Positions 1-46,822 of a stretch of 64,000 bases of DNA are shown piece by piece; within the stretch, counting starts at the first letter, position 1, and every line of letters starts with the position of its first letter. The notes beneath the pieces were generated by a model. The model worked only from the letters and a program-made list of their open reading frames with translations. It made no database searches and was not told the DNA's origin. A program made the position numbers and the translations under genes. Origin of the DNA: Siphonodentalium dalli (lineage: Eukaryota > Mollusca > Scaphopoda > Gadilida > Siphonodentaliidae); contig CP136062.1 of assembly GCA_032622095.1 (NCBI GenBank), positions 18,539,739 to 18,603,738 on the forward strand, written 5' to 3'.

Positions 1-237
1 GATTTAGTCACTTTTTCCACCTGTTCAGTTTCAATGTCCCCCTAATTTGCAGAAGATAAAATGCATAATTGATGTGCCCAATGGGTGTGTATCACCAACT
101 TCAACTGTAGGACTTCATTGATTTAGTCATTTTTTTCCACCTGTTCAGTTTCAATGTCCCCCTAATTTGCAGAAGATAAAATGCATAATTGAGGTGCTCA
201 ATGGGTGTGTATCACCAACTTCAACTGTAGGACTTCA
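1..237. repeat. 118-bp direct duplication
   Basis: GATTTAGTCACTTTTTCCAC through TGTAGGACTTCA occurs twice in tandem, near identical. Part of the sequence after it (270-330, GAATTTGGTGATGTTAGCC) recurs in diverged form at 830-890. No gene is seen here. Confidence 0.85.
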
Positions 238-1920
238 ATCTGCTCCTTGGTTTTATTGGCATTTGAGGCCTAATCAGATTGAGGATGAATTTGGTGATGT
301 TAGCCTGCCTTACAAAATATTGTCATTAAATCCACATTTTTGGGACCTAATTCTGCAAATGTGAGAAATACTAAATTCAGGTTTGGCCATTTCATATTAT
401 TGTTTTAATCACCACTTATCCAGATGAAATCATACGACTAATATTCAAAGAGAAATGGGGGGGGTATATATTGGATTAAGTTTGTCTTCTATCTGTCAGG
501 CTTCCGTCTGCCTGTTGAGATGTCTATCCATCCATCTATCAACAATTGATTTCTTCTCCATATTAAAGACAGAATGTGTTTATATAGTTCAGTGTGCATG
601 TTCCCTAGGTGTCTCACAATCACATTTGTTCAATTAAGTTCATCACATCAAATACATGTAGGTGCCAAGCCAGGGCCATAACTCTTTCCCTCCATAGTAA
701 GTATTAAAACAGTTTTTTCTCAAGAACCATTAGGCCTATATAGCTTATATTTGGTATAGAGGGGCCTTGGGGTGACTGGGGTTCAGATTTGATCATGGGG
801 TCATTTTTAGGAAATGAGGTCCCCAGAGGGTGAATTCGGTGATGTTAGTCCACCTTGTGGAATATTGTCATTAAATTCACATGCAAAGGTCAGACACTAA
901 ATACAGACTCGGCTGTTCCAATATTAGTTTCTTACCAAGCACTTATCCAGGTGAAATCATACCCTGATTGTTCAAAGAAAATTGGGGGGGTATATTGATA
1001 TTACTAGATGAATGGATCTCATAGATGAGGATTCACATTTGTTCTAATAGGGGCAGATATAAGAGATTTAACTCTCCTCTATGCTGTTTGGTACTGGTAT
1101 AATAATATTGATTTCTAGACAGCCTGGGTGGGGGCAATGTTTGAGGGATTGTAGAGGGGTGGAGATTTGACCCCCTATTTTGATCAAAAGTTAAAAATTT
1201 CATGCCCGATACTAAATTAGTTGTAGATTAGATGTTCACACCAAAAATAAGTTAGAACTGTTCTCGTAGTTTGGTTTGATTTTCTAACATGTATGTTTTT
1301 AAACCATCAATCCATATGTTTCTACTTCAGGTTAAACTGTTGGACCGAATTGGCCACAAATTTGAACTTTATGGGGGTGTCAGGTTGGTAATTATCAAAC
1401 GTTTGAAAGCTTGAAGTACTGGTACCAGTCGTAAAATTCAACCTAAGATGAATGTACAAAGTGATTTTTGTGAACTTAGTACTGTGGTATGGTTGTCCTC
1501 TTTAAAAGCTAAGAGGTTGGACATTTGTCAGTGATGTGCAATTAGAAATTTCAAGGTGAAGAGCCCTGCTCATTTGAGAACATCCAGCTATGTCCATGTT
1601 TAGAACTTAAGTGATTCTGTCAAGTACTGACTCTTGTAGTCTTCAGAGTCCCTGTCTTCTCAGTCCTTACAGTCTGGTGAGCGACCCACAGTCATTGACT
1701 GTCTTGTTGGTCTGTCTGGTGTCTTTTCCTGTCGTAACTTCAACAGTTGGGCTGGGATCTCAATGAAATTTGGTATGGTTGTTCAGTACTATGAGGACAT
1801 TAAAAAGAGGGTTCCATCGTTTTGTTCAGATTTTCCATTTTGAGTTATACATCTTTGTTTATCTGGAAATGTTGGCTTTTTGGACCATCTGGTGTCTGTT
1901 CATGTCGTACCTTCAACAGT
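238..1920. other. No gene seen; dispersed-repeat-like sequence
   Basis: The stretch has phrases typical of decayed invertebrate repeats (AGGCCTATATAGCTTATATT, a G-run near 457 and 985). Short frames have no domain or splice support. Confidence 0.5.
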
Positions 1921-1923
1921 TGT

Positions 1924-2600
1924 GTCCCAGACCTTTCTATTGGGACAGGAAATATCAAAGGTAAATAATATATTTAATATGAAAACATTAGAAATGCGTT
2001 TGTCTCGGTCTGTACCAGTCAAATCAGTTTGTCCCACGGTTCCCAAATGAGATCCTCTTCAAAATTATTCTGTCTCGGTCTGTCCCAGACCTTTCTATTG
2101 GGACAGGAAATATCAAAGGTAAATAATATATTTAATATGAAAACATTAGGAATGTGTTTGTCTCGGTCTGTACCAGTCAAATCAGTTTGTCCCATGGTTC
2201 CCAAATAAGATCCTCTTCAAAATTATTCTGTCTCGGTCTGTCCCAGACCTTTCTATTGGGACAGGAAATATCAAAGTTAAATAATATATTTAATATGAAA
2301 ACATTAGGAATGTGTTTGTCTCGGTCTGTACCAGTTAACAAACTGATTGAAAATTAATCTGTCGCAGTCAGAAAAAAACAGCGGGTAGTTTTACTCAGAG
2401 AACAGGGACCAAACTGATTCTACTGTGACATGATCGAGACAAAAAATAACAGCGGGCAGTTTTACTCAGAGAACAGGGACCAAATTGATTCTGCTGGGAC
2501 AGGAGCGAGACACACAAAAACAGCGGGTAGTTTTACTCAGAGAACAGGGACCAAACTGATTCTACTGGGACAGGAGCGAGACAGACTATATACTTTATTT
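1924..2600. repeat. Two adjacent tandem repeats (158-bp, ~72-bp)
   Basis: A 158-bp unit beginning GTCCCAGACCTTTCTATTGG starts at 1924, 2082 and 2241. A ~72-bp unit with AGCGGGTAGTTTTACTCAGA follows at about 2380, 2450 and 2522. From 2601 to 3390 there is no gene; a short hairpin (AAATTCGCGCAG with CTGCGCGAATT) sits at 3236-3294. Confidence 0.8.
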
Positions 2601-3389
2601 TTTGCTGTCTCGCCTGTCTCGGCTTGTCCCAGGACTTATGACTGGGACAAAAATGCCGATGTATTTTCTGTTGGCCACGTTTCTTGCCATATATGCATTT
2701 CATCCACTTCCAGATATCGTCCAACAAAACGCTATTTCACACATAATACGTTAATACCACTCAAACTAACGCGCATAAATTAAGAAAATAAAAGCAAACA
2801 TTTAACGGCGTGGCACTTGAAGAATGACGTTATAGTCGGATTCCTTATGTCATTTTGCATTTTTGGTTTGTTAAAAGCGATCTGAAAATGGATTCTGTAT
2901 GCCTATATATGATATATAGTAGGTGTGTTTTCAGGATTGACTTGTTTCCATTCTTGAATTTTGGCGGGTCGGCCTAAATCTGGGTCAACATAATTTAGAG
3001 AGCGTTTCGTATTTACAGAAAACGATAGATGGTGCCATCTGGTGTATGGTGATCGGTGCGATTTGTAAGTTCTCAAAACTTTACCAGCTATGAGTCTTAA
3101 ATGTATTTTTGAAAGTTTTTATGTGATCAGTTCATTCTTGCTGGCTACAGTTGCGATCAAAAGTTAACACTGAGCCCTATGGAGATTCTAGTATTTTGGG
3201 AAAATGGCGCCATTATGCGTACCTTACTCGTATCTAAATTCGCGCAGTATTATTTTTCGCGCACTTTAAATTCGCGCACCTAGCTGCGCGAATTCAAAAC
3301 TGACAAACATATTTTCGTAATATTTATTTGATATTTTAATATATCTTGGAGCTGATGACAGTTTCGGTTCTTAGTCATTGGAGATAGTA

Positions 3390-5787
3390 TATGTGGTGTA
3401 AAATGAACAACCAATGTTGACTGATGCATGATATTTCAACCTATATATGTGGTGTAAAACGAACAACCAATGTTGACTCATGCATGATATTTCAACCATT
3501 ATGTGGTGTAAAATGAACAACCAATGTTGACTCATGCATGATATTTCAACCTATATATGTGGTGTAAAATGAACAACCAATGTTGACACAGGCATGACAT
3601 TTCAACCTATATATGTGTTGTAACATGAACAACCAATGTTGACTCATGCATGAAATTTCAACCTATATATGTGGCGTAAAATGAACAACCAATGTTGACC
3701 CAGGCATGACATTTCAACCTATATATGTGGTGTAAAATGAACAACCAATGTTGACTCATGCATGATATTTCAACCTATATATGTGGTGTAAAATGAACAA
3801 CCAATGTTGACTCATGCATGATATTTCAACCTATATATGTGGTGTAAAATGAACAACCAATGTTGACTCATGCATGATATTTCAACCTATATATGTGGTG
3901 TAAAATGAACATCCAATGTTGACCCAGGCATGAAATTTCAACCTATATATGTGGTGTAAAATGAACAACCAATGTTGACTCATGCATGATATTTCAACCT
4001 ATATATGTGGTGTAAAATGAACAACCAATGTTGACTCATGCATGGTATTTCAACCTATATATGTGGTGTAACATGAACAACCAATGTTGACTCATGCATG
4101 ATATTTCAACCTATATATGTGGTGTAAAATGAACATCCAATGTTGACTCATGCATGATATTTCAACCAAAATATGTGGTGTAAAATGAACATCCAATGTT
4201 GACTCATGCATGATATTTCAACCTATATATGTGGTGTAAAATGAACAACCAATGTTGACTCATGCATGGTATTTCAACCTATATATGTGGTGTAACATGA
4301 ACAACCAATGTTGACTCATGCATGATATTTCAACCTATATATGTGGTGTAAAATGAACAACCAATGTTGACTCATGCATGATATTTCAACCTATATATGT
4401 GGTGTAAAATGAACAACCAATGTTGACTCATGCATGATATTTCAACCTATATATGTGGTGTAAAATGAACAACCAATGTTGACTCATGCATGATATTTCA
4501 ACCTATATATGTGGTGTAAAATGAACAACCAATGTTGACTCATGCATGGTATTTCAACCTATATATGTGGTGTAAAATGAACAACCAATGTTGACTCATG
4601 CATGGTATTTCAACCTATATATGTGGTGTAACATGAACAACCAATGTTGACTCATGCATGATATTTCAACCTATATATGTGGTGTAAAATGAACATCCAA
4701 TGTTGACTCATGCATGATATTTCAACCAAAATATGTGGTGTAAAATGAACATCCAATGTTGACTCATGCATGATATTTCAACCTATATATGTGGTGTAAA
4801 ATGAACAACCAATGTTGACTCATGCATGATATTTCAACCTATATATGTGGTGTAACATGAACAACCAATGTTGACTCATGCATGATATTTCAACCTATAT
4901 ATGTGGTGTAAAATGAACATCCAATGTTGACTCATGATATTTCAACCAAAATATGTGGTGTAAAATGAACATCCAATGTTGACTCATGCATGATATTTCA
5001 ACCTATATATGTGGTGTAAAATGAACAACCAATGTTGACTCATGCATGATATTTCAACCTATATATGTGGTGTAAAATGAACAACCAATGTTGACTCATG
5101 CATGGTATTTCAACCTATATATGTGGTGTAAAATGAACATCCAATGTTGACTCATGCATGATATTTCAACCTATATATGTGGTGTAAAATGAACAACCAA
5201 TGTTGACTCATGCATGGTATTTCAACCTATATATGTGGTGTAAAATGAACATCCAATGTTGACTCATGCATGATATTTCAACCTATATATGTGGTGTAAA
5301 ATGAACAACCAATGTTGACTCATGCATGATATTTCAACCTATATATGTGGTGTAAAATGAACAACCAATGTTGACTCATGCATGGTATTTCAACCTATAT
5401 ATGTGGTGTAACATGAACAACCAATGTTGACTCATGCATGAAATTTCAACCTATATATGTGGTGTAAAATGAACAACCAATGTTGACTCATGCATGATAT
5501 TTCAACCTATATATGTGGTGTAAAATGAACAACCAATGTTGACTCATGCATGATATTTCAACCTATATATGTGGTGTAAAATGAACAACAAATGTTGACT
5601 CATGCATGATATTTCAACCTATATATGTGGTGTAAAATGAACAACCAATGTTGACTCATGCATGATATTTCAACCTATATATGTGGTGTAAAATGAACAT
5701 CCAATGTTGACTCATGCATGATATTTCAACCAAAATATGTGGTGTAAAATGAACATCCAATGTTGACTCATGCATGATATTTCAACT
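3390..5787. repeat. 56-bp satellite (about 43 units) downstream of the lectin gene
   Basis: The unit is ATATGTGGTGTAAAATGAAC, AACCAATGTTGACTCATGCA, TGATATTTCAACCTAT. Variants (AACATCC for AACAACC, ACCAAAAT for ACCTATAT, GGTATT for GATATT) recur in blocks, showing higher-order duplication of several units at a time. TGACTCA, an AP-1-like site, is present in most units. The array ends at 5787 and is followed by unrelated sequence. Confidence 0.95.
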
Positions 5788-5899
5788 GATAAAAATGTTG
5801 ACCAAAGTTGGGGAGAGACACCCCTTACCCCACCCTATCCAATCATGCTACGGTATGAGAAAACAAAGTAGCAAATTAGCGCTATATAAGTTTTTAAAT

Positions 5900-6080
5900 A
5901 TAACTTACTCACCATAGCATTGATTATAATTCTGATATATAGTTGTAACTTACTCACCATAGCATTGATTATAATTCTGATATATAGTTGTAACTTACTC
6001 ACCATAGCATTGATTATAATTCTGATATATAGTTGTAACTAACTCACCATATCATTGATTATAATTCTGATATATAGTTG
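5900..6080. repeat. 45-bp tandem repeat (4 units) with a donor-like site on the minus strand
   Basis: The unit is TAACTTACTCACCATAGCAT, TGATTATAATTCTGATATAT, AGTTG. The minus strand of each unit reads GCTATG|GTGAGTAAGTTA, a full consensus 5' splice site; the rightmost copy has GATATG|GTGAGTTAG. No convincing coding exon was found beside it. Confidence 0.85.
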
Positions 6081-6304
6081 CAGTGCCCTCTCATCTTATT
6101 CACGTGCCTATATTCGTTCAATCACTATCGCATAATCAGATGTTTCAATGTCTGGATGTCACATAGACCGGAACAACCCTCCACCCGCCTTGACCTCCGC
6201 TCGGGGTCTAATAGCTCATTCCTGGTTGTTCCTCTTGGTGACAGGAGGGGGGGGGGGGGTGGTAACCATTACGTATATATGTGCAAATAAAAGTATAAAA
6301 ACCT

Positions 6305-6787
6305 TTCTGAAATGAAAACGCCAGGGAATTTTGTTTCAGAAATTGTGTATTATTATTGATCAGTGATGACTAAAGCACTATTAATATAATATCAGCTTTG
6401 TACTCGAAAGTGCACATGGAAGTAATTTTTGGGGGTTTACTTAAAAAAAAACTTCTGAAATGAAAGCTCCAGGGAAATTCATTTGATGTAAACAGTATTT
6501 ATTCCATATAATTCAAATACAGTGCGTGGTACACAATATGAAGCATGAATATTGGTTGTATGGAGGGGATCCGACATCAAGCATAAAGCTTATGGGGGTC
6601 GTTTCCGATTACGTGTGAATAGGCACACACTGTGAGAATGATAACATAATATTAGATAATTGTGTTCATAATAATTTTAGATCGGGAATTTCGTTTCAGA
6701 AATTGTGTACTGTTGATCAGTGATTTTTGGATCACTATTAATCAGCTTCGTACTCAAATGTGCAAATAGAAGTAATTTTTTAGGGTT
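6305..6787. repeat. Dispersed repeat in two direct copies
   Basis: CAGAAATTGTGTA, TGATCAGTGAT, AGCTT(T/C)GTACTC and GAAGTAATTTTT occur in the same order at 6310-6440 and 6685-6790, about 370 bp apart. A G-run at 6246-6260 precedes them. No gene is seen. Confidence 0.65.
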
Positions 6788-7013
6788 TTAACCCTTTACC
6801 CAACAAAGCGGCCAAAAACTCCCAAATAAAGCTTCAACATCCTAAAATATCTTCGGTCTGTCTCACTAACACCACACAAATATGGATATCATTGACAATT
6901 TTATCATTTGTTAAGCCAATGCATTCTCTTATATATGCGAGGCGACCTATGGTCGACTCGCATATATAAGAGAATGCATTGGCACATGGCCGTTCTGTTG
7001 GGTAACGGGTTAA
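6788..7013 (-). mobile_element. piggyBac-like MITE (family A), short copy
   Basis: Flanked by TTAA on both sides, with terminal inverted repeats CCCTTTACCCAACA and TGTTGGGTAACGGG. It is inverted relative to the copy at 7516 and retains one of the two internal 72-bp hairpins (GCCAATGCATTCTCTTATAT and its complement). From 7014 to 7515 nothing else is seen. Confidence 0.75.
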
Positions 7014-7515
7014 GGAATGCACTGTCACATAAATCAATGAAACATGTAGATCATATAGCAATTAATAGATTGTGCTGCACAATGCATGTCAAAGAAATCA
7101 AAGAAACATACATTGTACTAATTAGATGTACTACATAGATAATCTCTCCGAATATATGTGTGACCAATTACCAACGTTTTAGTAACCAGTGTTACCAGTG
7201 GTAGAAAATAATAGGCAGCTATTTGTGCTCTCTTCGTTCTTTCATACGCAGACGACAAGATACTCATGATCTTTGATGATAGTGAAACAATTTACGAGAA
7301 GCTTAGAACGAACTAAATATTATTGCAAACATATATGACTTGCTAATCAACCCTATAGTAAATGTCAGGCGTCGTGGATAGGATCATGCGCATATCCCGA
7401 CCTCAATCTAAACGTTTCTCCTATTTTCGATTGATTAGGTACATGTATATAGTTCAATACAGACCTATGAAAGATGAGTCACAACTGTCATAAAACAATT
7501 AGTGGAAATAATCCG

Positions 7516-7915
7516 CTAACCCTTTACCCAACAGAAGGGCCCTGTGCCAATGCATTCTCTTATATATGCGAGTCGACCATAGGTCGCCTCGCATATATAA
7601 GAGAATGCATTGGCTTAACACATTAAAAATGATAAAATTGTTAAAGAATGTAAGAAAAAATTGTAAAAAGTGTTAAAAAAAGATTTTTTTTAGGCCAATG
7701 CATTCTCTTATATATGCGAGGCGACCTATGGTCGACTCGCATATATAAGAGAATGCATTGGCACATGGCATAACTGTAACTATCACAATGTGGTCAAGGA
7801 GCCGGTTCCAATGATATCCATATTTGTATGGTTCTATTGAGACAGACCGAAGATATTTTAGGCTGTTGAAGCTTTATTTGGCCGGTTTTGGCCGGTTTGT
7901 TGGGTAAAGGGCTAA
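7516..7915 (+). mobile_element. piggyBac-like MITE (family A), full copy
   Basis: About 392 bp between CTAA duplications, with termini CCCTTTACCCAACA and TGTTGGGTAAAGGG. Inside are two near-perfect hairpins (7548-7615, 7693-7763) built on GCCAATGCATTCTCTTATAT. A TTAA-type target and CCC termini fit the piggyBac superfamily. No coding capacity. Confidence 0.8.
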
Positions 7916-7972
7916 TCGATATCTGGAAACATAGATCATCAAACACAATCGGAAGAATCATCTGAATATATA

Positions 7973-7978
7973 TTTATT
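7973..7978 (-). promoter_or_regulatory. Candidate polyadenylation signal of the lectin gene
   Basis: AATAAA on the minus strand, about 355 nt after the lectin stop codon and just before a MITE at 7516-7915. This would give a 3'UTR of about 370 nt. It is the first canonical hexamer seen on this strand after the stop, and no transcript evidence is available. Confidence 0.4.
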
Positions 7979-8332
7979 TCAACTGTCTAAATGGATTCTC
8001 CCATTCAGTTATAACGACGGATATACATTGGAAAGTCAATTTATTCAATTGGGGAGGGGTGTTCAGGATAATACAGCAGACGACAGTCAGAGTAAAATAT
8101 AATATAAGACTTGAAGGAGTCATATTCACTGATGGAAATTGTTCAGATAATAAGTTCGTGAACTGGTCGTTTGTTGAACTTATAATCTAAACAGTTTCCA
8201 AGGAAACTACTCGTGCATGGAAAGTTAGTTAAAAAGGGTTTAGTAATAGTGTTCTTATATTATAATACGGATTGACACAGCCCCGGAATCATATTTAATT
8301 TAGAGCATCCGCGGAATCAGACCAGGTTTATG

Positions 8333-41042
<32,710 letters not shown>

Positions 41043-44000
41043 CTATGAATATATACATATTATCACTTCAGTAAATGTATATGGATCCTATGAATATATA
41101 CATATTATCACTACAGTGAATTGATATGGATCATATGAATATATACATATTATCACTACAGTGAATTGGTCTGGATCATATGAATATATACATAGTATCA
41201 CTATAGTGAATGATCTTGATCCTATAAATATATACATATTATCACTTCAGTAAATGTATATGGATCCTATGAATATATACATATTATCACTACAGTGAAT
41301 TGATATGGATCATATGAATATATACATATTATCACTATAGTGAATTGATAAGGATCCTATGAATATATACATATTATCACTTCAGTAAATGTATATGGAT
41401 CCTATGAATATATACATATTATCACTACAGTGAATTGATCTGGATCCTATGAATATATACATATTATCACTACAGTGAATTGATATGGATCCTATGAATA
41501 TATACATATTATCAATACAGTGAATTGATCTGGATCCTATGAATATGTACATATTATCACTACAGTGAATTGATATGGATCCTATGAATATATACATATT
41601 ATCACTACAGTGAATTGATCTGGATCCTATGAATATATACATATTATCACTACAGTGAATTGATCTGGATCCTATGAATATGTACATATTATCACTACAG
41701 TGAATTGATATGGATCCTATGAATATATACATATTATCACTACAGTGAATTGATCTGGATCCTATGAATATGTACATATTATCACTACAGTGAATTGATA
41801 TGGATCCTATGAATATATACATATTATCACTACAGTGAATTGATATGGATCCTATGAATATATACATATTATCAATACAGTGAATTGATCTGGATCCTAT
41901 GAATATATACATATTATCACTACAGTGAATTGATCTGGATCCTATGAATATATACATATTATCACTACAGTGAATTGATCTGGATCCTATGAATATATAC
42001 ATATTATCACTGCAGTGAATTGATCCGGATCATATGAATATATACATATTATCACTACAGTGAATTGATATGGATCCTATAGCTATATACATATTACCAC
42101 TACAGTGAATTGATCTGGATCCTATGAATATATTCATATTACCACTACAGTGAATTGATATGGATCATATGAATATATACATATTATCACTACAGTGAAT
42201 TGATCTGGATCTTATATATATACATATTATCACTACAGTGAATTGATCTGGATCCTATGAATATATACATATTATCACTAGTGAATTGATCTGGATCCTA
42301 TGAATATATACATATTATCACTACAGTGAATTGATCTGGATCCTATGAATATATACATATTATCACTACAGTGAATTGATCTGGATCCTATGAATATATA
42401 CATATTATCACTACAGTGAATTGATATGGATCCTATGAATATATACATATTATCACTACAGTGAATTGATATGGATCATATGAATATATACATATTATCA
42501 CTACAGTGAATTGATCTGGATCCTATGAATATATACATATTATCACTACAATGAATTGATCTGGATCATATGAATATATACATATTATCACTACAGTGAA
42601 TTGATCTGGATCCTATGAATATATACATATTATCACTACAGTGAATTGATCTGGATCCTATGAATATATATATATTATCACTACAGTGAATTGATCTGGA
42701 TCCTATGAATATATACATATTATCACTAGTGAATTGATCTGGATCCTATGAATATATACATATTATCACTACAGTGAATTGATCTGGATCCTATGAATAT
42801 ATACATATTATCACTACAGTGAATTGATCTGGATCCTATGCATATATACATATTATCACTAGTGAATTGATCTGGATCCTATGAATATATACATATTATC
42901 ACTAGTGAATTGATAAGGATCCTATGGATATATACATATATATTATCACCACAGTGAATTGATCTGGATCCTATGAATATATACATATTATTACTACAGT
43001 GAATTGATCTGGATCCTATGAATATATACATATTATCACTAGTGAATTGATCTGGATCCTATGAATATATACATATTATCACTACAGTGAATTGATCTGG
43101 ATCCTATGAATATATACATATTATCACTACAGTGAATTGATCTGGATCCTATGAATATATACATATTATCACTAGTGAATTGATATGGATCCTATGAATA
43201 TATACATATTATCACTACAGTGAATTGATCTGGATCCTATGAATATATACATATTATCACTACAGTGAATTGATCTGGATCCTATGAATATATACATATT
43301 ATCACTAGTGAATTGATATGGATCCTATGAATATATACATATTATCACTAGTGAATTGATAAGGATCCTATGGATATATACATATTATCACTACAATGAA
43401 TTGATCTGGATCCTATGAATATATACATATTATCACTACAGTGAATTGATCTGGATCCTATGAATATATACATATTATCACTACAATGAATTGATCTGGA
43501 TCCTATGAATATATACATATTATCACTACAGTGAATTGATCTGGATCCTATGAATATATACATATTATCACTACAATGAATTGATCTGGATCCTATGAAT
43601 ATATACATATTATCACTACAGTGAATTGATCTGGATCCTATGAATATATACATATTATCACTACAATGAATTGATCTGGATCCTATGAATATATACATAT
43701 TATCACTACAGTGAATTGATCTGGGTCCTATGAATATATACATATTATCACTTCAGTAAATGTATATGGATCATATGAATATATACATATTATCACTACA
43801 GTGAATTGATCTGGATCATATGAATATATACATATTATCACTACAGTGAATTGATCTGGATCATATGAATATATACATATTATCACTACAGTGAATGGAT
43901 ATGGATCCTATTAATATATACATATTATCACTACAGTGAATTGATCTGGATCTTATATATATACATATTATCACTACAATGAATTGATCTGGATCATATG

Positions 44001-44224
44001 AATATATACATATTATCACTACAGTGAATTGATCTGGGTCCTATGAATATATACATATTATCACTACAATGAATTGATCTGGATCATATGAATATATACA
44101 TATTATCACTACAGTGAATTGATATGGATCCTATATATATATACATATTATCACCACATTGAATTGATCTGGATCCTATGAATATATACATATTATCACT
44201 ACAGTGAATTGATCCGGATCCAAT

Positions 44225-44267
<43 letters not shown>

Positions 44268-44340
44268 CACCACAGTCAATTGATTTGGATCCTATGAATA
44301 TATACATATTATCACTACATTGAATTGATCCGGATCCAAT

Positions 44341-44381
<41 letters not shown>

Positions 44382-46660
44382 CACCACAGTCAATTGATCT
44401 GGATCCTATGAATATATACATATTATCACTACAGTGAATTGATCTGGATCCTATGAATATATACATATTATCACTACAGTGAATTGATATGGATCATATG
44501 AATATATACATATTATCACTAGTGAATTGATATGGATCCTATGAATATATACATATTATCACTACAGTGAATTGATATGGATCCTATGAATATATACATA
44601 TTATCACTACAGTGAATTGATATGGATCCTATGAATATATACATATTATCACTACAGTGAATTGATATGGATCATATGAATATATACATATTATCACTAC
44701 AGTGAATTGATCTGGATCCTATGAATATATACATATTATCACTACAGTGAATTGATATGGATCATATGAATATATACATATTATCACTAGTGAATTGATA
44801 TGGATACTATGAATATATACATATTATCACTACAGTGAATTGATATGGATCATATGAATATATACATATTATCACTACAGTGAATTGATATGGATCCTAT
44901 GAATATGTACATATTATCACTACAGTGAATTGATATGGATCCTATGAATATGTACATATTATCACTACAGTGAATTGATATGGATCCTATGAATATGTAC
45001 ATATTGTCACAACAGTGAATTGATATGGATCCTATGAATATATACATATTATCACTACAGTGAATTGATATGGATCCTATGAATATATACATATTATCAC
45101 TACAGTGAATTGATCTGGATCCTATAAATATATATATATTATCACCACAGTGAATTGATCTGGGTCCTATGAATATATACATATTATAAATACAGTGAAT
45201 TGATCTGGATCCTATGAATATATACATATTATCACTACAGTGAATTGATATGGATCCTATGAATATATACATATTATCACTACAGTGAATTGATCTGGAT
45301 CCTATGAATATATACATATTATCACTACAGTGAATTGATCTGGATCCTATGAATATATACATATTATCACTACAGTGAATTGATCTGGATCCTATGGCTA
45401 TATACATATTATCACTACAGTGAATTGATCTGGGTCCTATGAATATATACATATTATAAATACAGTGAATTGATATGGATCCTATGAATATATACATATT
45501 ATCACTACAGTGAATTGATATGGATCCCATGAATATATACATATTATCACTACAGTTAATTGATCTGGATCCTATGAATATATACATATTATCACTACAG
45601 TGAATTGATCTGGATCCTATGAATATATACACATTATCACTACAGTGAATTGATCTGGATCCTATGAATATATATATATTATCACCACAGTGAATTGATC
45701 TGGGTCCTATGAATATATACATATTATAAATACAGTGAATTGATCTGGATCCTATGAATATATACATATTATCACTAGTGAATTGATCTGGATCATATGA
45801 ATATATACATATTATCAATACAGTGAATTGATCTGGATCCTATGAATATATACATATTATCAATACAGTGAATTGATATGGATCATATGAATATATACAT
45901 ATTATCACTACAGTGAATTGATCTGGATCCTATGAATATATACATATTATCACTACAGTGAATTGATATGGATCCTATGAATATATACATATTATCACTA
46001 CAGTGAATTGATAAGGATCCTATGAATATATACATATTATCACTACAGTGAATTGATCTGGATCTTATATATATACATATTATCACTACAATGAATTGAT
46101 CTGGATCTTATATATATACATATTATCACTACAGTGAATTGATATGGATCCTATGACTATGTACATATTATCACTACAGTGAATTGATATGGATCCTATG
46201 AATATATACATATTATCACTACAGTGAATTGATATGGATCCTATGAATATATACATATTATCACTACAGTGAATTGATCTGGATCCTATGAATATATACA
46301 TATTATCAATACAGTGAATTGATATGGATCATATGAATATATACATATTATCACTACAGTGAATTGATCTGGATCCTATGAATATATACATATTATCACT
46401 ACAGTGAATTGATAAGGATCCTATGAATATATACATATTATATTATCACTACAGTGAATTGATATGGATCCTATGAATATATACATATTATCACTACAGT
46501 GAATTGATCTGGATCTTATATATATACATATTATCACTACAATGAATTGATCTGGATCATATGAATATATACATATTATCACTACAGTGAATTGATCTGG
46601 GTCCTATGAATATATACATATTATCACTACGGTGAATTGATATGGATGCTATGAATATAT
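41043..46660. repeat. 45-bp satellite (about 125 units) upstream of lectin exon 1, carrying its 3' splice site
   Basis: The plus-strand unit is GGATCCTATGAATATATACA, TATTATCACTACAGTGAATT, GATCT. Read on the minus strand it is TATATATTCATAG|GATCCAG, the same bases that form the proposed acceptor and first bases of exon 1 (41050-41036). Units missing a few bases (CACTAGTG) and two (AT)n expansions (about 44225-44262 and 44343-44378) occur. The 45-bp period keeps a MYIFIGSRSIHCSDN frame open on the minus strand; this is not a gene. Confidence 0.95.
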
Positions 46661-46822
46661 AGAGAGTAATCAATTGGTTCCGAGAATTACGATAATAATA
46701 CACGAGAGGGGAGAGACGCCGGTAAGAAACGAGTGCGCGTTAGCGCACGAGTTTCTTACCCTATCGTCTCTCGCCTCGAGTGAATTATTGAACATAATTC
46801 TCGGAACTAATTGATTACTCTA
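46661..46822. mobile_element. Hairpin MITE at the right end of the 45-bp satellite
   Basis: AGAGTAATCAATTGGTTCCG at the left pairs with CGGAACTAATTGATTACTCT at the right; the centre CGGTAAGAAACGAGTGCGCG...CACGAGTTTCTTACC is also self-complementary. It sits exactly at the satellite border. Confidence 0.8.

Noticed and set aside
3390-5787. CRISPR-like array
   Set aside because: Whole units repeat with no unique spacers, and the DNA is eukaryotic. The same holds for the other arrays.
44850-45818. 322-codon minus-strand frame of MYIFIGSRSIHCSDN repeats (also at 41382 and 43348)
   Set aside because: 45-bp satellite read in phase; breaks wherever a unit has an indel.
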